The position numbers were made by a program, and so were the translations under genes. Source: Verrucomicrobiia bacterium (GTDB lineage: Bacteria; Verrucomicrobiota; Verrucomicrobiia; Opitutales; Opitutaceae). From it: a stretch of DNA of 43,898 nt. Of this stretch, positions 9,040 through 19,407 are shown one piece after another. Each line of letters opens with the position of its first letter. Position 1 is the stretch's first letter. The stretch lies in assembly GCA_011525695.1 (NCBI GenBank), contig WYBX01000135.1:1-43898 (forward strand). The letters run 5' to 3'. Under the pieces are notes generated by a model. That model saw only the letters and a program-made list of their open reading frames with translations, was not told where the DNA came from and made no database searches.

Positions 9040-10374
9040 ATGTCCCCTTGGAATGTCGTCCTTTGTCTGTCGCGTGCCGTGGGCCCATTGCTCCTTGTGG
9101 CCGGGGTGGCGCTAGCGGCTGGTCCGGGTTCCGAGGTGGAGGTGTTGCAGGAACAGAATCGACGGCTGCAGGCGCAGCTGCAGGCGCAGCAGGCGACGAT
9201 CGAGGCGTTGAACGCGAAGTTTGCGGCATTGCAGGAGGCGAGCGAGCGACATGAACGCGAGCTGCGCGAGCTCCAGGAGCAGGAGAGCGCCGCAGCGCTC
9301 CCGCCGGCGGCGAGGCATCGCGGAGGGGACGTGCGGGTGGGCGCGGAGGCGGGGCTGGCATTTTTTCATACCGGCCGGGAGGGGCAGTTTCCGAAGGGGG
9401 AATTTCGCGCCGATGACCCGGTGATCACGCTGGAGGCCCCGGTGAGGAGGGATGTCTACCTGTTCGCCGAGCTGAAGCTGCTGCCGCGCGAGACCAACGA
9501 GGAGGATTTCGAACTGGGCGAAATCTACGTCGATTTCGAGGATGTATCGGATGCCTGGGGACAGCCGGGCCTGCTGAACGTGCGGGTGGGCCGGTTGAAC
9601 ATTCCCTTCGGGGAAGAATACCAGCATCGCGGTCCGATCGCGAATCCGCTGATTTCGCACTCGTTGAGCGACATCTGGGGCGTGGATGAGGGGATTGGCG
9701 CGTATGGCCGGGTTGGGCCGGCGCGGTATGTCGTGGCCGTGCAGAACGGGGGCGTGAGCCGGTTGCGGGACTACCACGCCGACAAGTCGGTCGCGGGCCG
9801 CGTGGGCTGGGATCCCGCGGCATGGCTCAGCGTGAGCGCCAGCGCGATGACCACGGGCCGGCTGGCGGCGGAGGACGATCAGCTGTCGGAGCTGTGGTTT
9901 GGCAACGGGTTTTTCCGGGCGATCGGACCGCTGGAGCGGACGAGCACCTTTTCGGCCAGGTTGTTCGAGTTCGATGCCATCGCGCGCTGGGAAGAGGGCC
10001 ACGTATCCGTGGCGCTGGGGCGGGCCGACTATGCGGACAGCGATCCGCTGGTGGATCAGTCGCGCCGGATCCGGTATGGCATGGTGGAGCTGGTACAGAA
10101 CCTCGCGGGGCGGCTCTACGGCGCGGCGCGGATTTCGGCGATTCGCGCACCGGGCGGATATCCGCTCGCGGGGTGGGGAAGCCTGGGCCGGTTCTTTTTC
10201 CGGCCCGGGGTCCTGACCGAGGAGCTGCAGCGGCTCAGCCTGGGGCTGGGTTACCGGTTTGGGCCGCCGCTAGTATTGAAGGTTGAATACAGCCGGGAGT
10301 CAGGGCGGATGACGGATGGTGCCGGCCGCGACCACCAGGATTTTATCGGCAGCCAGCTCGGAGTGAAATTTTGA
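9040..10374 (+). CDS. Outer-membrane beta-barrel (porin-like) protein with coiled-coil N-terminus
   Basis: A 444-residue protein. A hydrophobic signal peptide ends near Ala26-Ala27. A coiled coil rich in Q, E, L and R follows (about 32-88), then a segment with alternating hydrophobic and polar residues typical of a transmembrane barrel, ending in phenylalanine as outer-membrane proteins do. This layout resembles porins with a periplasmic coiled coil (OprP/phosphate-porin-like or SLH-less trimeric types), but I cannot assign a family. First gene of a three-gene operon: the next ATG follows its stop by one base. It probably provides the outer-membrane component for the cupredoxin/kinase module. 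Confidence 0.75.
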   Translation: MSPWNVVLCLSRAVGPLLLVAGVALAAGPGSEVEVLQEQNRRLQAQLQAQQATIEALNAKFAALQEASERHERELRELQEQESAAALPPAARHRGGDVRVGAEAGLAFFHTGREGQFPKGEFRADDPVITLEAPVRRDVYLFAELKLLPRETNEEDFELGEIYVDFEDVSDAWGQPGLLNVRVGRLNIPFGEEYQHRGPIANPLISHSLSDIWGVDEGIGAYGRVGPARYVVAVQNGGVSRLRDYHADKSVAGRVGWDPAAWLSVSASAMTTGRLAAEDDQLSELWFGNGFFRAIGPLERTSTFSARLFEFDAIARWEEGHVSVALGRADYADSDPLVDQSRRIRYGMVELVQNLAGRLYGAARISAIRAPGGYPLAGWGSLGRFFFRPGVLTEELQRLSLGLGYRFGPPLVLKVEYSRESGRMTDGAGRDHQDFIGSQLGVKF

Positions 10375-10375
10375 C

Positions 10376-11062
10376 ATGCAGATGCGTTCAATCATCGGAG
10401 TCAGCCTGCTTCTGGTCTCGCTCGCCCCCATCGGCCGGGCGGGCGACATTGTCGGGACGGTCCGGGCGGTGCCACCGGCCGGAAAGGCCGACGCGGGTGG
10501 TGGCGGCGGCTATGAGAGCCGACGCTACAAGTTCGTGGAAACGATCGATTACGACGAGTTGCGGGATTTTGTCGTCTACCTCGATCAGGAGGTGCCCGGT
10601 CCGGCCGAGCCGCCGGATCAGCAGACGGTGACGACGACGCAGAAGGATGCGAATTTCGACCCTCACGTACTCCCCGTCGTTGTTGGCACGAAGGTGCTGT
10701 GGCCGAACCAGGATGAGATTTACCACAACGTCTTCTCGATGTCGGAGCCGGCCCAGTTTGATCTGGGATACTACAAGAAGGAGCGCGTGCCGGAGCTGAC
10801 GTTCGATCAGGTGGGCCGGGTGGATGTCCACTGCGCGATCCACACGAAGATGCACTGCATTGTGCTGGTGCTGCCGAACCGGTATTTCGCCAAGGCCGAT
10901 GCCCGGGGCCGCTTCGCGATCCGCGGCGTGCCGCCCGGCAGGTACCGGGTCCGGGCCTGGCACGAGCGGTTTCCCAGCAAGGTGCACGAGGTGGTGGTGC
11001 CGGCGGACGGGGAGGTGCGGGCCGACTTTGTCCTGAGCGTGGCGGACCTGCCGAAGCGGTGA
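10376..11062 (+). CDS. Exported cupredoxin-domain protein (methylamine-utilisation-like)
   Basis: A 228-residue protein with a signal peptide (about 1-22) and a plastocyanin/azurin-like fold. Type 1 copper ligands are visible as His117 (in EIYHNVF) and the C-x2-H-x2-M set Cys153, His156, Met159. After the copper domain, GRFAIRGVPPGRYRVRAWHE (about 178-197) looks like a carboxypeptidase-regulatory or transthyretin-like beta-sandwich. It is expected to bind copper and carry electrons in the periplasm. It sits one base after the barrel gene and overlaps the start of the kinase gene. An ATG at 10382 is an alternative start. Confidence 0.85.
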   Translation: MQMRSIIGVSLLLVSLAPIGRAGDIVGTVRAVPPAGKADAGGGGGYESRRYKFVETIDYDELRDFVVYLDQEVPGPAEPPDQQTVTTTQKDANFDPHVLPVVVGTKVLWPNQDEIYHNVFSMSEPAQFDLGYYKKERVPELTFDQVGRVDVHCAIHTKMHCIVLVLPNRYFAKADARGRFAIRGVPPGRYRVRAWHERFPSKVHEVVVPADGEVRADFVLSVADLPKR

Positions 11063-13314
11063 CCATGGGCCAGTCGTCCCCACGCCGTTTGAGCCTGGAA
11101 ACGAAGGTCATGGCGGCGGTGCTCGCCGTCCTCGTGGCGGTGCCGGCGATCACGCTCTGGGTGGTGGATGGCACGCTCGAGGGGCAGCTGCAGCGGGAAG
11201 CCCGGCTGCTGGCGACCACGGCCCGCGGTTCGTTCACGCATGCGCTCGAGGTGCGCAAGCGGGAACTGGCCGCGCGCTATCGTTCGGGGGCGTACGACAC
11301 GCGGTTCCAGCAGGTGGTGCGGTTGAGCGACGTGCCGACGATGCGCGTGCAGTTGCGGGAAATCCTGGAGGAGTTCCAGGACGACACGGAGGTGGCGGCA
11401 TTCTTCCTGGAAACGGGCACGCCCTTTGCCAGCGCGGGGCGCGGAAGTGGAACGGTCTCCGGCGAGGTGTTCGCCGGCGCGGTGGGCCGGTTCGCGCGGG
11501 CGGCGCTGGAGGGCGGCGAGGCGGCCGGGACGACGGCGATCGGCGGCGTTCCCATCCACGTGATCGCCGTGCCGGTGCTGCTGCGGGAGCGCGGGCTGGC
11601 CGGGGCGCTGGTGTTCGGATTGCGGGTGACCGAGCAGGCGCTGCACAACCTGAAGCCGCCGGAATCGGAGATCGTCTTGTTCGCGGACGGTGCGTTCGCC
11701 ACCTCAACCCTGTCGGACCTGGAGTTGCGGGAGGAGGCGGCGTCGCAGCTGCGGGGGATCGTGACGCCGGATCCCGATTTGCTGGTGCGGCTGCGCGGCG
11801 AGCGTTACCGGCCGGTCACGGGGCTGCTCGAGGCGGGGCCGGCGCAGGTACCGGTGCGCTACTTCCTGCTGCTGGGAACGGAGCGCCAGCTGCGGGCGTT
11901 CCAGCAGGCGCGGACGACGCTGCTGGCGGTGAGTGCGGCCGCCATCCTGGCCAGCGCCGGGCTGGTGTGGTTCTTCATCCGGCGGATCACCCGCCCGCTG
12001 GTGCAGCTGCGCGGGCAGGCCGAAGCCGTGGGCCGGGGGGAATTTTCCCGGAGGATCGAGCATTTTTCGAATGACGAATTCGGCGAACTGGCGCAGGCGT
12101 TCAACCGGATGACCAGCGGGCTGCAGGCATCGCGGGCGGAACTCGAGCAGGCGCTGCAGCAGGTGAAAATGACGCAGCAGCAGCTGATCCAGAGCGAGAA
12201 GCTCTCGGCGGTGGGACAGTTCGTGGCCGGGGTCGCGCATGAGTTGAACAACCCCCTCACCGCGGTGGTCGGGTTTTCCGAGCTGCTCCAGGGGATGGAC
12301 GGCGACGCCAAGACCAAATCGCACCTCGATCGAATCGCGAAGAGCGCGCATCGCTGCCACAAGATCGTGCAGAGCCTGCTCAGCTTTGCGCGGCAGCATC
12401 CCCCCGAACGCAAGCTGGTCGACGTGCACCGGGCCCTCGACGAGCTGCTCGAAATCATGGCGTATGATTTTCGCACGAGCAACATCACGGTCGTCCGGAA
12501 CTTCGCGCCAGCGCTCCCGCCGATTCTCGCCGACATGCACCAGCTGCAGCAGGTGTTCATGAACATCCTGAGCAACGCGCGGCAGGCCATTGAACCGTTC
12601 CAGCGTCAGGGCCGGATCGAGCTGACGACCCGCCACGAGGGGAATGTGGTGACGGTGGAGCTGGCGGATGATGGTCCCGGGATCCGACCGGAGGATCAGG
12701 CCCGGATCTTCGATCCCTTCTTCACGACCAAGCCGGTGGGCAAGGGCACCGGGCTTGGGCTGAGCCTGTGCTACGGGATCGTCCAGGAGCACGGGGGGAC
12801 GATTTCGGTGCGCAGCGAGATTGGCAAGGGGGCGACCTTCTGCATCGAACTGCCGGTATCATCAGACGGCGCCGCATTGCCGCCGCTGCGACGGGGCACT
12901 TCCGCGGCGCCCTTCCCGGTGCGGCAGCCGGCGGGATCGACTGGCCGGTGGATCCTGGTGATCGACGACGAGGAATGGATTCTCGAACTGGCCAGCGAGT
13001 TGCTGCGGGCCGAGGGGCATGAGGTCGCGACCGCCGCCGGCGGGGAGGAGGCGATCGAGCTGCTGCGGCATCAACGGTTCGACGTGATCGTGTCCGACTG
13101 GAAGATGCCGGGGCTGAATGGCATCCGGCTTTATGAACACCTCAGCGCGACGGATCCGCTGGCTGCGCAGCGGGTGCTGTTCATGACGGGCGATGTGGTC
13201 AGCGACACGTTTCAGGAATTTCTCCATACCCACCGGCTCACGTGCCTGGCGAAGCCCTTTGCCACGGCAGAGTTTCGGCTGGCCGTGGCGAAGATCTTTG
13301 GCGCCAAGACCTGA
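11059..13314 (+). CDS. Hybrid sensor histidine kinase with C-terminal receiver
   Basis: A 751-residue inner-membrane protein. TM1 is at about 17-36, an extracytoplasmic sensor region at about 40-285, and TM2 at about 288-307. Then come a HAMP linker (about 308-360), a dimerisation helix with phospho-acceptor His394 in AHELNNPL, an ATPase domain with DDGPGI and GTGLGLS boxes (about 537-590), and a receiver (about 632-750) with Asp680 in SDWKMPG and the conserved Lys of AKPF. There is no DNA-binding output and no separate response regulator nearby, so its partner is unknown. GTG 11059 overlaps the cupredoxin stop (GTGA); ATG 11065 is an alternative. The sensor domain may read cupredoxin or envelope redox state, which is inference from synteny. 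Confidence 0.92.
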   Translation: MTMGQSSPRRLSLETKVMAAVLAVLVAVPAITLWVVDGTLEGQLQREARLLATTARGSFTHALEVRKRELAARYRSGAYDTRFQQVVRLSDVPTMRVQLREILEEFQDDTEVAAFFLETGTPFASAGRGSGTVSGEVFAGAVGRFARAALEGGEAAGTTAIGGVPIHVIAVPVLLRERGLAGALVFGLRVTEQALHNLKPPESEIVLFADGAFATSTLSDLELREEAASQLRGIVTPDPDLLVRLRGERYRPVTGLLEAGPAQVPVRYFLLLGTERQLRAFQQARTTLLAVSAAAILASAGLVWFFIRRITRPLVQLRGQAEAVGRGEFSRRIEHFSNDEFGELAQAFNRMTSGLQASRAELEQALQQVKMTQQQLIQSEKLSAVGQFVAGVAHELNNPLTAVVGFSELLQGMDGDAKTKSHLDRIAKSAHRCHKIVQSLLSFARQHPPERKLVDVHRALDELLEIMAYDFRTSNITVVRNFAPALPPILADMHQLQQVFMNILSNARQAIEPFQRQGRIELTTRHEGNVVTVELADDGPGIRPEDQARIFDPFFTTKPVGKGTGLGLSLCYGIVQEHGGTISVRSEIGKGATFCIELPVSSDGAALPPLRRGTSAAPFPVRQPAGSTGRWILVIDDEEWILELASELLRAEGHEVATAAGGEEAIELLRHQRFDVIVSDWKMPGLNGIRLYEHLSATDPLAAQRVLFMTGDVVSDTFQEFLHTHRLTCLAKPFATAEFRLAVAKIFGAKT

Positions 13315-13397
13315 ATCGCCAATGGAGCGGCGATACGGTTCAACTCGACGCGGATTCCGCCCACTGGCGCAGGGAGCAGTTGACGGAGTGCCGGCGG

Positions 13398-13886
13398 TCA
13401 GGCCGGGCCGCTGCCCACTTGCGGCATTGCGGGTGGAGGGGCTCCGTGGCCGGCGTGAGATGGTCCGAACGTGACGTGGTCGAGTGAGAGCCTTCCGGCG
13501 CCGCTGATCATGAAGACCACGAGCAGGAGGAGCACCAGGGCGGAAAATTCCAGCGACTGCCCCATCGCGAAGAGGCCATCCTGCCGGTGAACGAAGAACA
13601 CGGCGCCGAACAGCACGGGAATCTGCACGGCGGCGGCGATCCGCGTGAGAAACCCAATCGTGAGCATGAACCCGCCAACGAAGTGGGCGACCATCACGTA
13701 ATGGAGGAGGATTCCCGTGCTGAGCCATGATTGGCCGGCGCGTTCGAAGAAATCGACGAAGTAGCCCGGGGAGGTGTTGGTGATGAGCAAGAGGCCGCGG
13801 GCAAAGAGTCCCAGGCCGAGATAGATTCGAATGCAATCCAGCCAGGTTTCCCGGCGTGTTTCCGCCCACGCGATGAACCGTTGCAT
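13398..13886 (-). CDS. DoxX family membrane protein
   Basis: A 162-residue protein with four predicted membrane helices. It has the DoxX-like layout: RIYLGLGLFARGLLL near residue 20, HFVGGFMLTIGFLTR near 70, and a last helix near 115-130, followed by a polar tail rich in Pro, Gly and His. Family members are linked to thiosulfate:quinone oxidoreductase or oxidative-stress complexes, but most are uncharacterised. AGGAG lies 6 bases upstream of the ATG at 13886, a good ribosome-binding site. Convergent with the histidine kinase gene. Confidence 0.8.
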   Translation of the reverse strand: MQRFIAWAETRRETWLDCIRIYLGLGLFARGLLLITNTSPGYFVDFFERAGQSWLSTGILLHYVMVAHFVGGFMLTIGFLTRIAAAVQIPVLFGAVFFVHRQDGLFAMGQSLEFSALVLLLLVVFMISGAGRLSLDHVTFGPSHAGHGAPPPAMPQVGSGPA

Positions 13887-14139
13887 GACAAGCTCCTGTT
13901 TGGGGTTGTGGGTTGCGAACCGCGGGGCGCGAGGCGCCCCGGCACCCGGAACGTGACGCGGATCCGTGTCCCGTCAAACGCCTGAGTAAGCAAGGGCCAC
14001 GGAGTCCCGCTGCTACCACGTGTGGCGTTTGCGTCGTCCGCAACACGTCAAACGGTTTTCCGAATGCATTTCGCCGGTCAAAGACACGGCGCTACCAAGA
14101 CGCCGCTGCCACTTGCCGCGGCGTCCCGCCGTCGGGAGG

Positions 14140-14718
14140 CTAGAAGCCCCGTTGCTGCAAGGAGCGGCTGAGCTCCTGCATGAAGGCCTGTGCGTCGCCG
14201 GGGCTCGGGCGATAGCCCGGCTGGCTGACCTCCGTGAATCCCGGCCTGCCATATTGGTCGACAATCCACTTTCCCGTGACTCCGTCGCTGAATGTGACCG
14301 AACCACTGGCGAGCGCGCCGGGCAGCAGCGTGACCTTGTCGACTTCGACGCGAACACTCCCGGAGGACGGCGGGAGGTCATCGAACTCGTCGGCGGTCTC
14401 CTCGACCATTGACGGGTCGTCATCGTCCTTGGTGAGCCCGAGTTTCTCCTTCGCCTTGTCGAGAAACCCCTTCCTTTCCGGGGCATTGCCGCGGGGGCCG
14501 CCAGCTGCGGGAGCCTGGGCCTTGCTGACATCACTGGCGTCGACCTTCGGCGCGGCGTCCTTGAGTTCGAGATCGAGGTCGTCGACCAGGAAGCGGACAT
14601 CGCGATACGTGAGCGAAATCTGAAACTGTTCCGCCAGCTTTTTCTGGATGGCTGAGAGGTTGTCACCGGCAGCTACCCACGTGGTGACGGCCTGCTTTTG
14701 CTCGGGTGTGAGGGTCAT
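14140..14718 (-). CDS. Uncharacterised protein with HTH-like N-terminus
   Basis: A 192-residue soluble protein I do not recognise by function. Residues 1-55 are helical with a helix-turn-helix-like pattern (GDNLSAIQKKLAEQF followed by SLTYRDVRFLVDDL). A low-complexity acidic and proline-rich linker follows (about 55-118). Then comes a beta-rich segment (about 119-165) with a glycine turn, and a tail (about 166-192) with PSPGDAQAFMQELSRSLQQ. It lies about 300 bp downstream of dnaA on the same strand. A nucleic-acid or replication-related role would be speculation from position only. Confidence 0.65.
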   Translation of the reverse strand: MTLTPEQKQAVTTWVAAGDNLSAIQKKLAEQFQISLTYRDVRFLVDDLDLELKDAAPKVDASDVSKAQAPAAGGPRGNAPERKGFLDKAKEKLGLTKDDDDPSMVEETADEFDDLPPSSGSVRVEVDKVTLLPGALASGSVTFSDGVTGKWIVDQYGRPGFTEVSQPGYRPSPGDAQAFMQELSRSLQQRGF

Positions 14719-15017
14719 GGAAAGGATTGCCAGTTAATAGGCACGAGAGGACAGACCGCAAGTGCGGCGGTGCGGAGCGGGAGACTAGGGACAAAGGACA
14801 AAGGACCAGGGACACAAGGGATGCCGGAAGGAAAACAACGGATTGGGCTTATGCGCCACCGATTCGGAGCCGCCGATGCTCCCACGCATTTGACAGGAGG
14901 AAAGCCGACGGAAGAGGGAGAGATGCCAGCTCTCCTCCGGCGGACTCTCTGAATCTCGGATCGACCGCAAATCCGCTCGAAGGTGGACGCGCAGGTTGGC
15001 GTCCGCAGGCGCAACCC
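14719..15017. other. Intergenic stretch downstream of dnaA
   Basis: No gene is supported here. A purine-rich run at about 14785-14820 repeats GGGACA/AGGACA units. The remainder shows no clear terminator or promoter. Confidence 0.5.
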
Positions 15018-16424
15018 CTATTTCGAAAGCTGCGTCCGGAGAAACTCGATGCTACCGCGCATCGACGCGTCCTGTTCCATCATGTTGTCGACGGCCTTGC
15101 AGGCGTGGATGACGGTGCCGTGATCGCGGCCGCCGAAGGCGTCGCCGATTTCCTGAAGCGAATGCTTGGTCAGGGTGCGGGAGAGGAACATCGCGACCTG
15201 CCGGGGAATGGCGATGTTGTTGGGCCGCCGCTTGCTGGTCATGTCGCTGTGGCGGATCTGAAAGTGGTCGGCGACTCGCTTCTGGATCGTCTCGATGGTG
15301 AGGACGTTCTGGGCCTGCTCCATCAGCACGTCGTGGAGGAGCCGCTCTGCCGTTGCGAGATCCAGCGGCTTGTTAGTCAGCGAGGAGTAGCTGGCGACCT
15401 TGAGGAGCGCGCCCTCGAGCCGGCGGATGTTCTTCGTGATGTGCTGCGCGATGAAGCTGAGAACCGGTTCCGGGAGGTTGCAGTTCAACGACTGCGCCTT
15501 GGCGCGCAGAATCGCGAAACGGGTCTCGAGGTCAGGCGCCTGGATGTCGGCTGGCAGGCCCCATTCGAAGCGGGAGACGAGTCGCGATTCGAGTTTCTGG
15601 ATTTCGCTGGCCCGCCGGTCGCTGGTGAGCGCGATCTGCTTTCCGGATTCGAAGATGTCGTTGAAGGTGTGGAAGAACTCCTCCTGGATTCGTTCCTTGC
15701 CGGCAAGGAACTGGACGTCGTCGAGCAGGAGGACGTCGGCGTGGCGGTAGCGCTGGCGGAACTTGGTAAGGCTGTTTTCCTGGAGCGCCTGGATGAACTC
15801 GTTGGTGAACTTCTCGGTCGAGAGGTAGGCGACGCGGGCGTCGGGGTTGGCGCGGAGGATGGCGTGGCCGATGGCGTGCATCAGGTGCGTCTTGCCGAGG
15901 CCGGTTTCGCCGTAAAGGAAGAGGGGATTGTAGGCCTGGCCGGGCGCCTGGGCGACGGCGAGGGCGGCGGCGTGAGCCATCTGGTTGTTGGAGCCGACGA
16001 CAAAGGTCTCGAACGTGTTGCGGGGATTCAGGGTGCCGGCAGCCGGTCCCCGTTCATCGTAGCGCAGTTTGCGGGTCGTGGCGGCGCGCACCCGGGTGGG
16101 TGAACTATGGGAGGCGTCGCCGTTGCGGGACGCCACGGCAGGCATGGTGCCGCCAGTACGGGCCGTCGGATCGGATTTCCGCAGGTTCACGTTGACCAGC
16201 CGGCCGGCGGTGAGCCGAAGCCGCTGGGTGATCAGGTCGAGGTAGTTGTCGTGAATCCAGATCGCGGCGAAGTCGTTCGGGACGCCGAGGGTGATGGAAT
16301 CCCCGTTGGTTTCGAGGCAGACGAGCGGCTCGAACCACATCTGGAAAACATCTTCCGGGAAGAGCGATTTGAAATCGCATTTCACCGTTTCCCAGAGGCT
16401 GGGGGTGAGGGACGAAGCGGGCAT
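15018..16424 (-). CDS. dnaA: Chromosomal replication initiator DnaA
   Basis: A 468-residue protein. Domain I is at the N-terminus (SSLTPSLWETVKCDFK) and a short low-complexity linker follows. The AAA+ domain has Walker A GETGLGKTH and Walker B LLLDDVQFL. Domain IV binds DnaA boxes through SLQEIGDAFGGRDHGTVIHA, the family signature. It melts the origin and loads the replication machinery. I chose ATG 16424; the frame is open to 16511, but the extra residues do not resemble DnaA. A DnaA box lies 23 bp upstream of the start codon, consistent with autoregulation. Confidence 0.97.
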   Translation of the reverse strand: MPASSLTPSLWETVKCDFKSLFPEDVFQMWFEPLVCLETNGDSITLGVPNDFAAIWIHDNYLDLITQRLRLTAGRLVNVNLRKSDPTARTGGTMPAVASRNGDASHSSPTRVRAATTRKLRYDERGPAAGTLNPRNTFETFVVGSNNQMAHAAALAVAQAPGQAYNPLFLYGETGLGKTHLMHAIGHAILRANPDARVAYLSTEKFTNEFIQALQENSLTKFRQRYRHADVLLLDDVQFLAGKERIQEEFFHTFNDIFESGKQIALTSDRRASEIQKLESRLVSRFEWGLPADIQAPDLETRFAILRAKAQSLNCNLPEPVLSFIAQHITKNIRRLEGALLKVASYSSLTNKPLDLATAERLLHDVLMEQAQNVLTIETIQKRVADHFQIRHSDMTSKRRPNNIAIPRQVAMFLSRTLTKHSLQEIGDAFGGRDHGTVIHACKAVDNMMEQDASMRGSIEFLRTQLSK

Positions 16425-16446
16425 GGACGGGCGGGAAATGACGGAT

Positions 16447-16455
16447 TTATTCACA
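16447..16455 (+). promoter_or_regulatory. DnaA box TTATTCACA
   Basis: A perfect match to the TTATNCACA consensus, 23 bp upstream of the dnaA start codon. It could serve autoregulation of dnaA and the origin. Confidence 0.7.
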
Positions 16456-16727
16456 CTGCGCCCTGGGACGCTCTCTCTCATGCCGATCCGGGCAGCCCAG
16501 CATCGCCGCACCGTAACGAAAATCGGGTTCAGACATCAGGGGGATGGGGACAGAGGATCAAGAATTATAAAGCGTTGATGTCCGGAGCGTACAAACAGTG
16601 TTACGGGGTGCGCCAGCAGGCAGGCTCAGGCGACATGGGAAGGAACGGACGAACGGCGTCAGGAAACTGATGGAGCGCGCAGTAACTGTGAACCAAAAAA
16701 CCATTTCAAGGCCAACTTTCCCACAAC

Positions 16728-16736
16728 TTGTTCACA
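16728..16736 (+). promoter_or_regulatory. DnaA-like box TTGTTCACA
   Basis: One mismatch to TTATNCACA. It sits two bases after TTTCCCACA and directly before the T-rich stretch, within the candidate origin. Confidence 0.45.
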
Positions 16737-16940
16737 CGCGATCGGAGTATAAGTTTTTGCGTTTTTTTGTTGCTTCGCCGGATCGAATTCAGGCGGAAAA
16801 AACCTCACCGGCGCATCGTACTTTTCCCGATATTACATCGCCCGGAAGGCGGCTTGCGAAGCCCCCTTTCGTCCGGTCCCGGTGCCGGCCGGCGGATGGC
16901 GGCGTAGATTTCCGAATACGCCGGAAGGCAAAATGCAAGG

Positions 16941-18989
<2,049 letters not shown>

Positions 18990-19163
18990 GGCAGTACGGA
19001 ATCGGAATGGCGGCTGAGCCGCAGAGGAGCATCAAAGCGGCCGTTTGGCGAGCGGCACAAGGGTCTTTGTACCGGGGCGCAACTGCCGCGCCGGCCTTGC
19101 CGCGTCGGAAGCTGGGTGGCCGAGGCCGGGGATGCTTTCACTGGCTCGCCACGAATTGCGGGT

Positions 19164-19201
19164 AGCCAGATCGATGTCGTGATCACGACACGCAAGTGGC
19201 T
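19164..19201. repeat. 38-bp TGATCA palindrome, copy 2
   Basis: Same sequence as copy 3 and one base from copy 1. It overlaps GTAG at its left foot (GTAGCCA), the tetranucleotide often seen beside REP hairpins. Confidence 0.85.
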
Positions 19202-19258
19202 CAGCCGATGCGGGGCTGAGAGGGGGTTGCTTGCGGTGGCTGGCCACGAATTGTGGGT

Positions 19259-19296
19259 AGCCAGATCGATGTCGTGATCACGACACGCAAGTGGCT
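19259..19296. repeat. 38-bp TGATCA palindrome, copy 3
   Basis: Identical to copy 2 and in the same orientation, 95 bp away. Also overlaps GTAG at the left foot. Confidence 0.85.
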
Positions 19297-19407
19297 CGGT
19301 TGGTGCGGGGGCCGAGAGCGGCGTCCAGGTCCAGCAGTCTCCGGATCCTGCGGCGTTCCAGCCCGAGCCCTAAGCCGCTCAACCGGCGGCGGTCGGTGCA
19401 GACGCGC

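Larger units (their letters stand above)
16440..16800. other. Probable replication origin (oriC)
   Basis: The 516-bp gap upstream of dnaA holds TTATTCACA (16447), TGTGAACCA (16687, reverse box with two mismatches), TTTCCCACA (16717, two mismatches) and TTGTTCACA (16728, one mismatch). A T-rich unwinding-type stretch follows at 16747-16775. Box clusters next to an AT-rich segment beside dnaA are typical of bacterial origins. No box-spacing data for this lineage were available to me. Confidence 0.5.
19142..19325. repeat. Tandem duplication of a ~95-bp unit carrying palindromes
   Basis: A unit starting TGGCTCGCCACGAATTG at 19142 recurs at 19237 with two or three changes, and similarity continues past the palindrome in both. 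Each unit contains one 38-bp TGATCA palindrome. It lies between ispG and rseP. Confidence 0.85.
19003..19407. other. ispG-rseP intergenic region
   Basis: About 400 bp with no supportable gene. It is largely filled by the two 95-bp repeat units at 19142-19325. No promoter for ispG is clearly visible. Confidence 0.6.

Noticed and set aside
13315..13334. ATCGCC/GGCGAT inverted repeat after the histidine kinase
   Set aside because: Six-base stem with 8-base loop and no T run; too weak to call.
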